From positions 248,001 to 312,000 of the forward strand of contig CALTVE010000001.1 in NCBI GenBank assembly GCA_943913135.1: a stretch of 64,000 nucleotides of DNA, given 5' to 3'. Numbering within the stretch: the stretch's first letter is position 1; every line of letters begins with the position of its first letter. Origin of the DNA: an uncultured Francisella sp. (lineage in GTDB: Bacteria; Pseudomonadota; Gammaproteobacteria; Burkholderiales; Neisseriaceae). Under the pieces are notes generated by a model. It ran no database searches and was not told the origin of the DNA. It was given only the letters and a program-made list of their open reading frames with translations. The position numbers and the translations under genes are program-made. Positions 54,263 to 62,166 of the stretch are shown here, piece by piece.

Positions 54263-54363
54263 TTGTTATCCTTTAATTGCAGTTAATTGCTCCTTAAAAA
54301 CAATCTTATTGTATACCCAGTCTTGTAGCTTAAAAAGACGTATTCTTAAAAAAAGAACTCATT

Positions 54364-55386
54364 TTAAGTCAGTGTTAAAGAAGGTAAATTAAAATGTTGA
54401 TAGGCTTTGTCCGTCACCATCCGCCCTCTTGGCGTACGCTGAATGAAACCTTGTTGAATAAGATAAGGTTCTACTGTATCTTCTAAAGTATCTATGGTCT
54501 CCCCAATAGCAGCAGCTAAATTCGCTACTCCTACCGGTCCACCAGAAAAATGTTGGATAATGGTCAACAGAAATTTTCTATCCATAAAATCAAGGCCTAA
54601 TGAATCAATTTCCAACATCTGTAATGCCGCTTTAACCGTTGCCACATTTACTTGACCTTGATTTTTAACCTCGGCAAAATCCCTTACTCTACGCAAAATA
54701 CGATTAGCAATACGCGGCGTACCACGCGCACGTGAGGCAATTTCTAAAGCACTTTCATCATTGATGACAAAAGATAATAAATGAGCAGAACGGCGTATAA
54801 TCTCCGCCAAATCTTCAGCCCCATAGAATTCCAAACGCGATACAATACCGAAACGATCACGCAATGGGTTGGTTAACATGCCAGCACGAGTGGTGGCCCC
54901 TACTAAAGTGAAAGGAGGAATATCTATTTTTACCGAGCGCGCACCAGGCCCCTCGCCAATTAAGATATCCAGCTGATAATCTTCTAAAGCAGGATAAAGG
55001 ATTTCTTCAATGGCAGGGTTTAAACGGTGAATTTCATCAATAAACAATACATCATAGGGCTCCAGATTAGTCAATAAGCCTGCTAGATCACCTGCTTTTT
55101 CTAAAACAGGTCCAGAAGTTTGTTTGATATTTACACCCAGTTCACGCGCAATAATAAAGGCCAAAGTTGTCTTACCTAAGCCTGGCGGACCAAAAAGCAA
55201 AGTATGATCCAAAGCCTCGTTACGTCTTTTAGCGGCGGCAATAAAAATAGATAACTGCTCTTTAACTTTATTTTGGCCAATATATTCACCCAGCAGGTGA
55301 GGACGTAAAGCTTTTTCTATGATCCCTTCACTGCCTGCTGCTTGTTCGTTGGATCGTACGCTATCAATATCGTCGGTTGTGATCAT
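54364..55386 (-). CDS. ruvB: Holliday junction branch migration ATPase RuvB
   Basis: Hexameric motor that, with RuvA, moves Holliday junctions. The 340-residue AAA+ protein has LRPHLLGEYIGQ, Walker A GPPGLGKT at 66-73, DEIHRLNPAIEE, the Arg-finger region GATTRAGML, RARGTPRIANR and the C-terminal winged helix QQGFIQRTPRGR. ruvA and ruvC, commonly directly upstream, are not here; a TadA fusion gene overlaps the start by four bases instead. Confidence 0.97.
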   Translation of the reverse strand: MITTDDIDSVRSNEQAAGSEGIIEKALRPHLLGEYIGQNKVKEQLSIFIAAAKRRNEALDHTLLFGPPGLGKTTLAFIIARELGVNIKQTSGPVLEKAGDLAGLLTNLEPYDVLFIDEIHRLNPAIEEILYPALEDYQLDILIGEGPGARSVKIDIPPFTLVGATTRAGMLTNPLRDRFGIVSRLEFYGAEDLAEIIRRSAHLLSFVINDESALEIASRARGTPRIANRILRRVRDFAEVKNQGQVNVATVKAALQMLEIDSLGLDFMDRKFLLTIIQHFSGGPVGVANLAAAIGETIDTLEDTVEPYLIQQGFIQRTPRGRMVTDKAYQHFNLPSLTLT

Positions 55387-56102
55387 ATTGCCATAAAGGC
55401 CGGTTGACGGCGTATCTGAAAAAATTCCTGTAACAAAGCGGCACTCTCTTTAGCTAACACCCCGCCCAAAATAGCCGTGTGCGTACACCGGAAAAGGCCA
55501 TGGTGATCAGTAACACCGGTTTTGGGTTCTTTCACCCCATAAATAAGGCGACCTATACGCGCCGCCGTAATTGCCCCTAAGCACATCATACATGGCTCCA
55601 CGGTAACATAAAGATCCACCTTCTCTAAGCGATAATTACCTAATATTTTCCCTACTTCTCTTAACGCGATCATCTCTGCATGCTCACCCACAAAATGATT
55701 GCTCACCACCCGATTATGACCGCGAGCGATCACTTTACCTTGGTAAACCGCCACCGCACCCACGGGAACCTCATTTTCTTTCTGGGCACATCGCGCCTCT
55801 TCTAGAGCCAAGGTCATGTAATGGGTTAACTGCATTTTGTCAGGAAAAAGACGTGTTTTAGGAGTCGCTTTAAGAATAGTCGCCAAACGTTTTTTTTCCG
55901 CTGCATCGATCTCTGATAAATGCCGACCCATTTCTAAAGCCGCTAAACGCCAGTATATTGCCTGAGTAAGCCCTTGTTGCCGAACCTGCAGTTCACGATA
56001 AACAAACGCTGCCCCTTTAGTCTGCAACTCTAATACTGAGGTTACCCCCAGTTCTTTTAATAAAGCACAAATTTTTGGGCTCAATAAAGTCTGTAGCTCC
56101 AT
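55383..56102 (-). CDS. tadA: TfoX C-terminal-like domain fused to tRNA adenosine deaminase TadA
   Basis: TadA makes inosine at the wobble base of tRNA-Arg(ACG). The deaminase domain runs from about residue 90 to 239, with HAEMIAL (His141, Glu143) and PCMMC (Cys171, Cys174) for zinc and catalysis, and VPVGAVAVY. The first 88 residues are an extra helical domain (KICALLKELGVTSVLELQ, AIYWRLAALEMGRH) that fits the C-terminal domain of TfoX/Sxy proteins. Usual TadA proteins are about 150-170 residues, so this 239-residue form is a fusion. The frame is continuous and the ATG at 56102 is the only start upstream of the extra domain. Confidence 0.88.
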   Translation of the reverse strand: MELQTLLSPKICALLKELGVTSVLELQTKGAAFVYRELQVRQQGLTQAIYWRLAALEMGRHLSEIDAAEKKRLATILKATPKTRLFPDKMQLTHYMTLALEEARCAQKENEVPVGAVAVYQGKVIARGHNRVVSNHFVGEHAEMIALREVGKILGNYRLEKVDLYVTVEPCMMCLGAITAARIGRLIYGVKEPKTGVTDHHGLFRCTHTAILGGVLAKESAALLQEFFQIRRQPAFMAI

Positions 56103-56129
56103 GTTTGGCAGCTTCTTATCTATCCTTTT

Positions 56130-57623
56130 TTACTGACGCTTCAGTTTTTTTTCTGCCTTTTTTATCTTAGCTTCGTTTTTCACATAAGCACCCAGCGATT
56201 TCTGCCATAAAGCATGATTTTGCACTACATCCAACGCTTTTTTCAATTGTATATCCGTTTTTGGATCAGGGATGTATCCGAAAGAAGCTTGCTTGCGGAA
56301 TTTATCTTGTAATTCTTTGCGTTTTTTCTGATAAGCTTCCGGATCTATCGATTCTAATTTAGAAATCGTTTTATTTTCTTTGCCGATAGTTCGTGCTCTC
56401 TGTGCCCCTGGAGCAGAGAGATGGTTATCAAAATCCGCTTCATGCAAATCAAAAAGTTCATCCTCCACGCTTTTCACTTCGATATCAGGGACAATGCCGC
56501 GGGCTTGGATAGAACGATCTTTAGGGGTGTAATAAAGTGCGACGGTTAATTTAAGTCCTGCTTCATTTTGTAAAGGAATGACCGTTTGTACCGAAGCCTT
56601 ACCGAAGCTTTGAGTGCCAACGACCACAGCGCGACGATAGTCTTGCAAAGCGCCTGTCACAATTTCAGATGCTGAAGCGGTACCAGAATTAATCAATACT
56701 ACTATAGGTACTTGCTTTATTTCCAAGGGCAATCCTTGCAATAAATCAGGAGCGCTGCTGCTCTCTCCTGGATTACGATAAAACTCTGGACTGGCTTTTA
56801 ATACCGTTTGCTGAATTTTATTACGTCCTTTAGTACTCACTACAACAGCACCGCTTGGAATAAAGGCACCGGTTACGCCGACTGCAGCATTTAAGAGCCC
56901 CCCCCCATCATTGCGTAAATCAAAAATAAGCCCTTTTAATGGCTGGTTATGGTTTTCTTTAATCAAACTCTGTAGTTGTTTTATAAAGTCAGCTAATGTC
57001 TCTTCACTAAAGGTGCTTACGCGAATATAACCGATATGAGGGGCCATCAGCTTGCTTTTTACTGAGCGCACATGAATAATTGCTCGTTGCAAATCTAAAT
57101 TAACCGGTGCTAAGCGACCTTTACTCAAAACAGTCAGCACAACATGGGTCCCCGGTTTACCGCGCATTTTTTTCGATGCTTCCATCGTCGACATATCTTT
57201 AGTGCTAACGCCGTCAATCTTAATAATTAAATCCCCTGGTTTAATGCCAGCCCGTGCTGCGGGTGTATCTTCAATAGGACTAATCACACTGATTGCATTA
57301 TTTTCTTTGGTAATTTCCATACCTAAGCCGCCAAATTTACCACTAGTCAGCTCTTTTAAGCCCTGAAAATCTTCTTTAGTTAAGTATTCAGAGTGGGGGT
57401 CTAAGCCAGAGACCATACCTTTCATGGCATTTTCAACGAGCTTACTATCTTCGGTATTTTCGTAATAATTAGCTTTGACTTGCCCATATACTTCGGCAAA
57501 AGTCTGAATTTCTTTTAACGGTAATTTATCTTGTTTGGTAGCAGCATTACATTGTACCCCCGCAATCAGACCTGAAGCCATTACTGTTAAACTCAGGGCA
57601 TACATCCACTTTTTTTTCTTCAT
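56130..57623 (-). CDS. ctpA: C-terminal processing peptidase, S41 family
   Basis: Exported serine protease with a PDZ domain that trims cell-envelope proteins. The 497-residue protein has a signal peptide (1-27), a PDZ domain with GLGMEITKENNAISV and PGDLIIKIDG (about 95-180), and a tail-specific protease domain with the catalytic serine in SGTASASEIV and lysine in QSFGKASVQ. The C-terminus is lysine-rich. It lies 30 bases after envC, a linkage common in Proteobacteria. Confidence 0.94.
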   Translation of the reverse strand: MKKKKWMYALSLTVMASGLIAGVQCNAATKQDKLPLKEIQTFAEVYGQVKANYYENTEDSKLVENAMKGMVSGLDPHSEYLTKEDFQGLKELTSGKFGGLGMEITKENNAISVISPIEDTPAARAGIKPGDLIIKIDGVSTKDMSTMEASKKMRGKPGTHVVLTVLSKGRLAPVNLDLQRAIIHVRSVKSKLMAPHIGYIRVSTFSEETLADFIKQLQSLIKENHNQPLKGLIFDLRNDGGGLLNAAVGVTGAFIPSGAVVVSTKGRNKIQQTVLKASPEFYRNPGESSSAPDLLQGLPLEIKQVPIVVLINSGTASASEIVTGALQDYRRAVVVGTQSFGKASVQTVIPLQNEAGLKLTVALYYTPKDRSIQARGIVPDIEVKSVEDELFDLHEADFDNHLSAPGAQRARTIGKENKTISKLESIDPEAYQKKRKELQDKFRKQASFGYIPDPKTDIQLKKALDVVQNHALWQKSLGAYVKNEAKIKKAEKKLKRQ

Positions 57624-57653
57624 AATCGTATCCTAATTTGGTACGGCTTTAAT

Positions 57654-58934
57654 TCAAAACCAATCTTTGGGATTAATGGGGCGAACGTGCTCTCGAAGCT
57701 CAAAATAAATTCCCTCTTTAAGATCTTCTCCTTCCCCTACCACTCCTAAGGAGGTGCCTTTATTTACCAGCATACCCCTGTGAACTGAAATAGCGCCCAT
57801 TTCAGCATAGACACTTACATAAACAGGATCGTGAATCACCACCACTGTTAAACCATAGGCGCCCATGGGTCCTGCAAAAACTACTTTACCATCCGCTACA
57901 CTTCTTACCTGGTTAGACTCGGTCGATTTTATAACAAAACCCTTGCTGATGCTACCATCATCCCTTTGTTGACCATACACGTATTGTACCTGCCCCCCTG
58001 CCACCGGAAATAATAAATGACCTTTGGATTGGTAAAAGGAGGTCTTTTCTAGGGCCTCAGAACTATCGACGATAAAATGCTTATCAGGATTAGTGAGCTG
58101 CCTATCCTCAGCTGTTAAATTGCCAGCACTCTGTCTAGTTGCAGCCGCTCCCTTTTCTTTATTCGCTTCTTTTTTTCCTTTAAAAATCCTATCTTTTTTA
58201 TTCTCTGCAGAAATTGTTTTTATTTTCGCCGCTTCTAATGCAGTGGTACGGGCAATTAAAGCATTTAAACGCGCTCTATCCGCTTCTAAACGGGTAATAT
58301 TCTTTTTTTGGCCTCGAATCAAGCTTTCTATATCTTTTTTAGCTCTTACTAACTGCGTTTTTCTCTCTTGCTCTGCTTGTTCTAAACTCACTTGTTTTTT
58401 ACTTAAAGCTTCAATCGTACTCAATTCTTTTTCTTTTTTTGCCGCTAGAATTTGCACTTCTTGCTGCTGTTTTTTCAAGTTTTGTATGAAATGCATCTGC
58501 TTTTGGTGTAAGAATTTGAAGTAAGCGGTATCCTGCATGCTTTTATTTGGATCTTCTCCTAGTAATACCTGCATCAAGGGTAAGAGAGGAGGATGACGAT
58601 AGTTATAATTTAACCATCTAGCCAAGCGTTGTTTACTTTTTTCAATCGCTGCTTTTGTATTTTCTTCTTTTTTTCTTAAGGCATTAATTTCTTTTTGTTT
58701 TGTCTGTAACTCTTCTTGGATGCGTATTCGAGCGGCACGATAAGCTTTTAATTGTGCTTCTATAAAAATTAGCTGCTTTTGTAAAGCCATCGCCTTGGGT
58801 TCGGCATTTTTAATCTTTATTTCCGCAGCTTTTAAAGTGTTATCAATTTTTTGTAAATCGCGTCTAGCTTCATTACTGCCTGCAGCTGCTAAGCAAGAAG
58901 GTAGCAAACACAAACTTAATATCCAGGTCTTCAT
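57654..58934 (-). CDS. envC: murein hydrolase activator EnvC (degenerate LytM domain)
   Basis: Periplasmic activator of AmiA/AmiB amidases during cell separation. The 426-residue protein has a signal peptide (1-18), two long coiled coils (about 25-115 and 150-240) and a C-terminal LytM/M23-like domain from about residue 320. The zinc-binding histidines of active M23 peptidases are not kept: the usual YAH-type site reads VYAEM, so it is an activator and not an enzyme. It overlaps gpmI by four bases. Confidence 0.92.
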   Translation of the reverse strand: MKTWILSLCLLPSCLAAAGSNEARRDLQKIDNTLKAAEIKIKNAEPKAMALQKQLIFIEAQLKAYRAARIRIQEELQTKQKEINALRKKEENTKAAIEKSKQRLARWLNYNYRHPPLLPLMQVLLGEDPNKSMQDTAYFKFLHQKQMHFIQNLKKQQQEVQILAAKKEKELSTIEALSKKQVSLEQAEQERKTQLVRAKKDIESLIRGQKKNITRLEADRARLNALIARTTALEAAKIKTISAENKKDRIFKGKKEANKEKGAAATRQSAGNLTAEDRQLTNPDKHFIVDSSEALEKTSFYQSKGHLLFPVAGGQVQYVYGQQRDDGSISKGFVIKSTESNQVRSVADGKVVFAGPMGAYGLTVVVIHDPVYVSVYAEMGAISVHRGMLVNKGTSLGVVGEGEDLKEGIYFELREHVRPINPKDWF

Positions 58935-60466
58935 CTTTGATCCTCTAATAAATCAATCAAATTATGACCGTTCATTTCTTTAGGCTGTTTTAATCCCAAA
59001 AGATGCAGGATCGAAGGTGCTACATCCCTTAAAGTACCCCCCTTTACAATCCTTGCTTTTTCACCGACATATACAAAAGGCACTAAGTTGGTGGTGTGTT
59101 GGGTATGGGGCTGCTGATGCACAGGATCATACATGATTTCGCAATTGCCATGATCTGCGGTAATAATTACCTCCCCACCTTGTTCTCGGGTGGTCTCAGT
59201 GATCTTGCCTATACACTTATCCAACGTTTCTACGGCACGAATGGCGGCAGATAAATTACCCGTATGCCCAACCATGTCACCATTGGCAAAATTGCATATA
59301 ACAAGAGCATAATCATCGGTTTTTAATTCTTTTAAAAGGGCTTCTGTCACTTCTAGTGCACTCATTTCCGGCTGTAAATCATAAGTTTTTACCTTGGGAG
59401 AGGGAATCAGTATCCGTTTTTCGCCAGGATATTTCTGCTCCACACCTCCACTAAAAAAGTAAGTGACGTGGGGATATTTTTCCGTTTCGGCAATGCGCAA
59501 TTGCTTTAATCTCAACGAAGCCAAATAAGCTCCTAAAGTGTTATTTAAGGTGGCGGGGGGGAAAAACATTGGACAATTAAAAGCCTCCCCATAATCAGTC
59601 ATACTGAGGGCTAAACTGAGTGTAACCACTTTTTCTCTAATAAAACCATTAAAATCTTTATCGATCAAAGCACTCATTAATTCTCTAGCTCGATCGGCAC
59701 GATAATTCATGAAAACGAATGCATCACCTTCCCGCAACACACCTTCATCATTGATAATAGAAGGAAAAACAAATTCATCACTTTCTTCTCTTTCATAACT
59801 CGCTTTTAAAGCAGCCAAAGCGTTTTTATAATGAGGCACAGGGCCTATCCCTAATAAAGTGTTGTAGGCTTTTTCTACCCTATCCCAACGTTTGTCTCTA
59901 TCCATGGCGTAAAATCGCCCCCCTACTGTGCCTACTTTTATCCCGGAGTGATGGGCAATAAAGTCTTGTAGTCGTTCTAAGTAAGCTTTGGCACTTTTGG
60001 GCGGTGTATCCCGCCCATCTAAAATAGGATGAACAATTAAATCATGGCAACCTTGATCCCATAACACCTTCATAAAGGCAAAAAAGTGATCAATGTGACT
60101 ATGAACCCCTCCATCAGACAATAAACCCAACAAATGAATGCGACGTTTTTTGTCTTCTGCCAATTTTTTTACCATTGGATTAAGAGGTAAGCTACCTTCT
60201 TGGATGGCTTCATTGATACGGTTAATATCTTGATTCAGTAAACGCCCCGCGCCCAAGGTGATGTGCCCTACTTCTGAATTGCCAAATTGTCCTTCAGGCA
60301 ACCCCACCGCATGTCCAGAAGCATCAATAGCCCCATGAGCATAGTTTTTTAATAAAGTCTGCCAGTGCGGCATTTTCGCTTGAAAAATAGCATTGTCATC
60401 ACTGTTTGTGCCAATGCCAAAGCCATCCAAAATTAAAAGCACTATTGGTTTTGTGCGTAACTTCAT
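58931..60466 (-). CDS. gpmI: 2,3-bisphosphoglycerate-independent phosphoglycerate mutase
   Basis: Interconverts 3- and 2-phosphoglycerate using manganese. The 511-residue protein has VLLILDGFGIG, the phosphoserine site FGNSEVGHITLGAGR, HSHIDHFFA, GRDTPP, NYRADRARE, and the metal site NGDMVGHTGN and ADHGNCE. I chose the ATG at 60466, which matches the usual N-terminus; the frame extends four codons to a TTG. Confidence 0.97.
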   Translation of the reverse strand: MKLRTKPIVLLILDGFGIGTNSDDNAIFQAKMPHWQTLLKNYAHGAIDASGHAVGLPEGQFGNSEVGHITLGAGRLLNQDINRINEAIQEGSLPLNPMVKKLAEDKKRRIHLLGLLSDGGVHSHIDHFFAFMKVLWDQGCHDLIVHPILDGRDTPPKSAKAYLERLQDFIAHHSGIKVGTVGGRFYAMDRDKRWDRVEKAYNTLLGIGPVPHYKNALAALKASYEREESDEFVFPSIINDEGVLREGDAFVFMNYRADRARELMSALIDKDFNGFIREKVVTLSLALSMTDYGEAFNCPMFFPPATLNNTLGAYLASLRLKQLRIAETEKYPHVTYFFSGGVEQKYPGEKRILIPSPKVKTYDLQPEMSALEVTEALLKELKTDDYALVICNFANGDMVGHTGNLSAAIRAVETLDKCIGKITETTREQGGEVIITADHGNCEIMYDPVHQQPHTQHTTNLVPFVYVGEKARIVKGGTLRDVAPSILHLLGLKQPKEMNGHNLIDLLEDQR

Positions 60467-60513
60467 CCCAACTCTCAAGTATAAAAAGCTTTTAAGCTTA
60501 TTTGAAGCTCACG

Positions 60514-60542
60514 ATTATATAGCCATACCCTTGATAGGCCAA
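60514..60542 (-). promoter_or_regulatory. promoter for gpmI-envC-ctpA
   Basis: -35 TTGGCC, 17-base spacer and perfect -10 TATAAT on the minus strand, ending 47 bases before the gpmI ATG. It interlocks with the algH promoter on the other strand. Confidence 0.55.
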
Positions 60543-60559
60543 CTTATAGCCCTCATAAT
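60531..60559 (+). promoter_or_regulatory. promoter for algH-ruvX
   Basis: -35 TTGATA, 17-base spacer and -10 CATAAT, ending 36 bases before the algH ATG. Confidence 0.6.
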
Positions 60560-60595
60560 GGTCTTTGAAGATAGCCTTTTTAGGATAAATACATT

Positions 60596-61201
60596 ATGGC
60601 TAAAATTTCCAAACCGACTGCGGCTTACCTCAGTAGTCCTCTTTCAGGCTTAACTGACCATTTTTTAATAGCGAGTCCTGCTTTACAGGATGGCTTGTTT
60701 TCCAGAAGTGTCGTCTATGTCTGTGCCCATGGCGATCAAGGTGCTTTGGGGGTAGTGATTAATAAGCCTTCTCCCTTAAAAATGGAGCATTTATTCCGCT
60801 CTATCCACAAAGAAACACCTCCTATGTTTACAGATTCTTGGCTGCTATATGGAGGTCCTATTCATGCGATGCGTAGTTTTATGATTCACACTCCAGTGGG
60901 CAACTGGCAGAGCAGCTTCTATGTCAATGATAAAATCGCTGTTACTACCTCTCCCGATATCGTGGAAAGTTTATCACAGCAAAAAACCTTACCCTTTAAG
61001 TCATTGGCTACTTTAGGCTGCTCGGGTTGGGCAAGCGGCCAATTAGAAGAAGAAATTGCACGCAATGACTGGATAATCACCCCTGCTTTTTCGGAAATTA
61101 TTTTTGATTTACCTATAGCCAAACGGTACGATGCCGCTTTACAGAGTATTGCTCCTAGTATTCATTCATATAACCTAATTTCCAGCATAGGCCATGCTTA
61201 A
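60596..61201 (+). CDS. algH: UPF0301 family protein AlgH/YqgE
   Basis: Conserved cytoplasmic protein of uncertain role; the AlgH name comes from an alginate-regulation phenotype in Pseudomonas. The 201-residue protein has the family start LTDHFLIASPAL, SVVYVCAHGDQGALGVVINKP, LLYGGPI, and the central LATLGCSGWASGQLEEEIARNDWI. It overlaps ruvX by eight bases, the usual pairing. Confidence 0.93.
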   Translation: MAKISKPTAAYLSSPLSGLTDHFLIASPALQDGLFSRSVVYVCAHGDQGALGVVINKPSPLKMEHLFRSIHKETPPMFTDSWLLYGGPIHAMRSFMIHTPVGNWQSSFYVNDKIAVTTSPDIVESLSQQKTLPFKSLATLGCSGWASGQLEEEIARNDWIITPAFSEIIFDLPIAKRYDAALQSIAPSIHSYNLISSIGHA

Positions 61202-61637
61202 AGCAAAAAAGGAAGGTACGCTTATTGCTATAGACTATGGTTTAAAGCGTATCGGCATAGCCTGCGGTGATACATCATTAAAAATAGCTCATCCTTTAGC
61301 TACTTTACATGTAAAAACTCGTAAAGAACGCTGGCAAGCCTTAGAGAAAATACAAAAAGAGTGGCAACCCATCGCCTGGATTGTAGGCCTCCCTTTATTA
61401 AAGGATGGGAAGGAAGGTCTCTTTACCCCAGTGTGTCGCAATTTTGCCGTGGATCTAAAAGAAAAAAGCCAATTACCGGTCTATTTAGTCAACGAATATT
61501 CCAGTTCTAACGATGCAGGAAGCCATCTGAATGAAAGAGAAAGTAAAAAAACCGCCTATCGGCAACATTTAGATGAAGTTTCTGCCTTAATTATCCTACA
61601 AAGCTATTTTAGCGACGGGGCTCTTTTGTCGATTTAA
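61194..61637 (+). CDS. ruvX: Holliday junction resolvase-like protein RuvX/YqgF
   Basis: RNase H-like protein implicated in pre-16S rRNA 5' end maturation. The 147-residue protein has the N-terminal acidic motif AIDYGLKRIGIACGD, WIVGLPLLKDG and the late acidic LDEVSALIILQSYF. The middle motif, usually DERxTT or similar, reads NEYSSSND here, so part of the active site has drifted. It overlaps algH. Confidence 0.88.
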   Translation: MLKAKKEGTLIAIDYGLKRIGIACGDTSLKIAHPLATLHVKTRKERWQALEKIQKEWQPIAWIVGLPLLKDGKEGLFTPVCRNFAVDLKEKSQLPVYLVNEYSSSNDAGSHLNERESKKTAYRQHLDEVSALIILQSYFSDGALLSI

Positions 61638-61670
61638 TAATCTATCTCCTACATTTCTGCTTAAAGAACA

Positions 61671-61699
61671 TTGATAGACAACGTGAAACTCCTTACAAT
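61671..61699 (+). promoter_or_regulatory. promoter for yajC-secD
   Basis: -35 TTGATA, 17-base spacer and -10 TACAAT, ending 35 bases before the yajC GTG. Confidence 0.7.
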
Positions 61700-61734
61700 A
61701 TAAATTTACCTTTTACCTTTTAAGGAGAAACGTT

Positions 61735-62106
61735 GTGTTTCAATTTGCCTATGCTGCTTCCGGGAGTGGTGCACTGAACACACCAGAAACCAATCTGTGG
61801 TCAGGTGTAATGCTGGCGGGCCTGATTTTCATTTTATTTTGGTTTTTAATCTTACGCCCGCAAACAAAACGCATCAAACAGCAGCAAACTCTGATTCAAT
61901 CCTTAAAAAAGGGGGATCGTGTGATTACTCATGCAGGCATTATTGGTAAAATCGTTAAGGTAGACGAACTAACCGTACGTTTACAAATCGCAGAAGGGGT
62001 TGAAATTAATATGGGCAAAAATTATATCAGTGGCTATTTCGATCCCAATGATTATAAAAAGAAAATGGGTGAAAATCTAAACAAAAACAGTGCATCTAAA
62101 AAATAA
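61735..62106 (+). CDS. yajC: Sec translocon accessory protein YajC
   Basis: Small inner-membrane partner of SecDF. The 123-residue protein has one membrane helix (about 21-42, LWSGVMLAGLIFILFWFLILRP), then QTKRIKQQQTLIQSLKKGDRVITHAGIIGKI, the family core. The GTG start is preceded by AAGGAG eight bases upstream. secD follows after 60 bases. Confidence 0.96.
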   Translation: MFQFAYAASGSGALNTPETNLWSGVMLAGLIFILFWFLILRPQTKRIKQQQTLIQSLKKGDRVITHAGIIGKIVKVDELTVRLQIAEGVEINMGKNYISGYFDPNDYKKKMGENLNKNSASKK

Positions 62107-62110
62107 ACCT

Positions 62111-62145
62111 GTTTTTCTGTCTTTTCTCGTTTTTCTGTCTTTTCT
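62111..62145 (+). repeat. two tandem pyrimidine-rich 17-mers before secD
   Basis: GTTTTTCTGTCTTTTCT occurs at 62111-62127 and 62129-62145 with one base between. They fill most of the yajC-secD gap. Confidence 0.85.
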
Positions 62146-62166
62146 AAAGTCTCACAGGGTGCCTTA

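Noticed and set aside
58093..58524. 143-codon Phe/Leu/Cys-rich frame antisense to envC
   Set aside because: The hydrophobic look comes from reading Lys/Glu-rich coiled-coil codons backwards; envC is the real gene.
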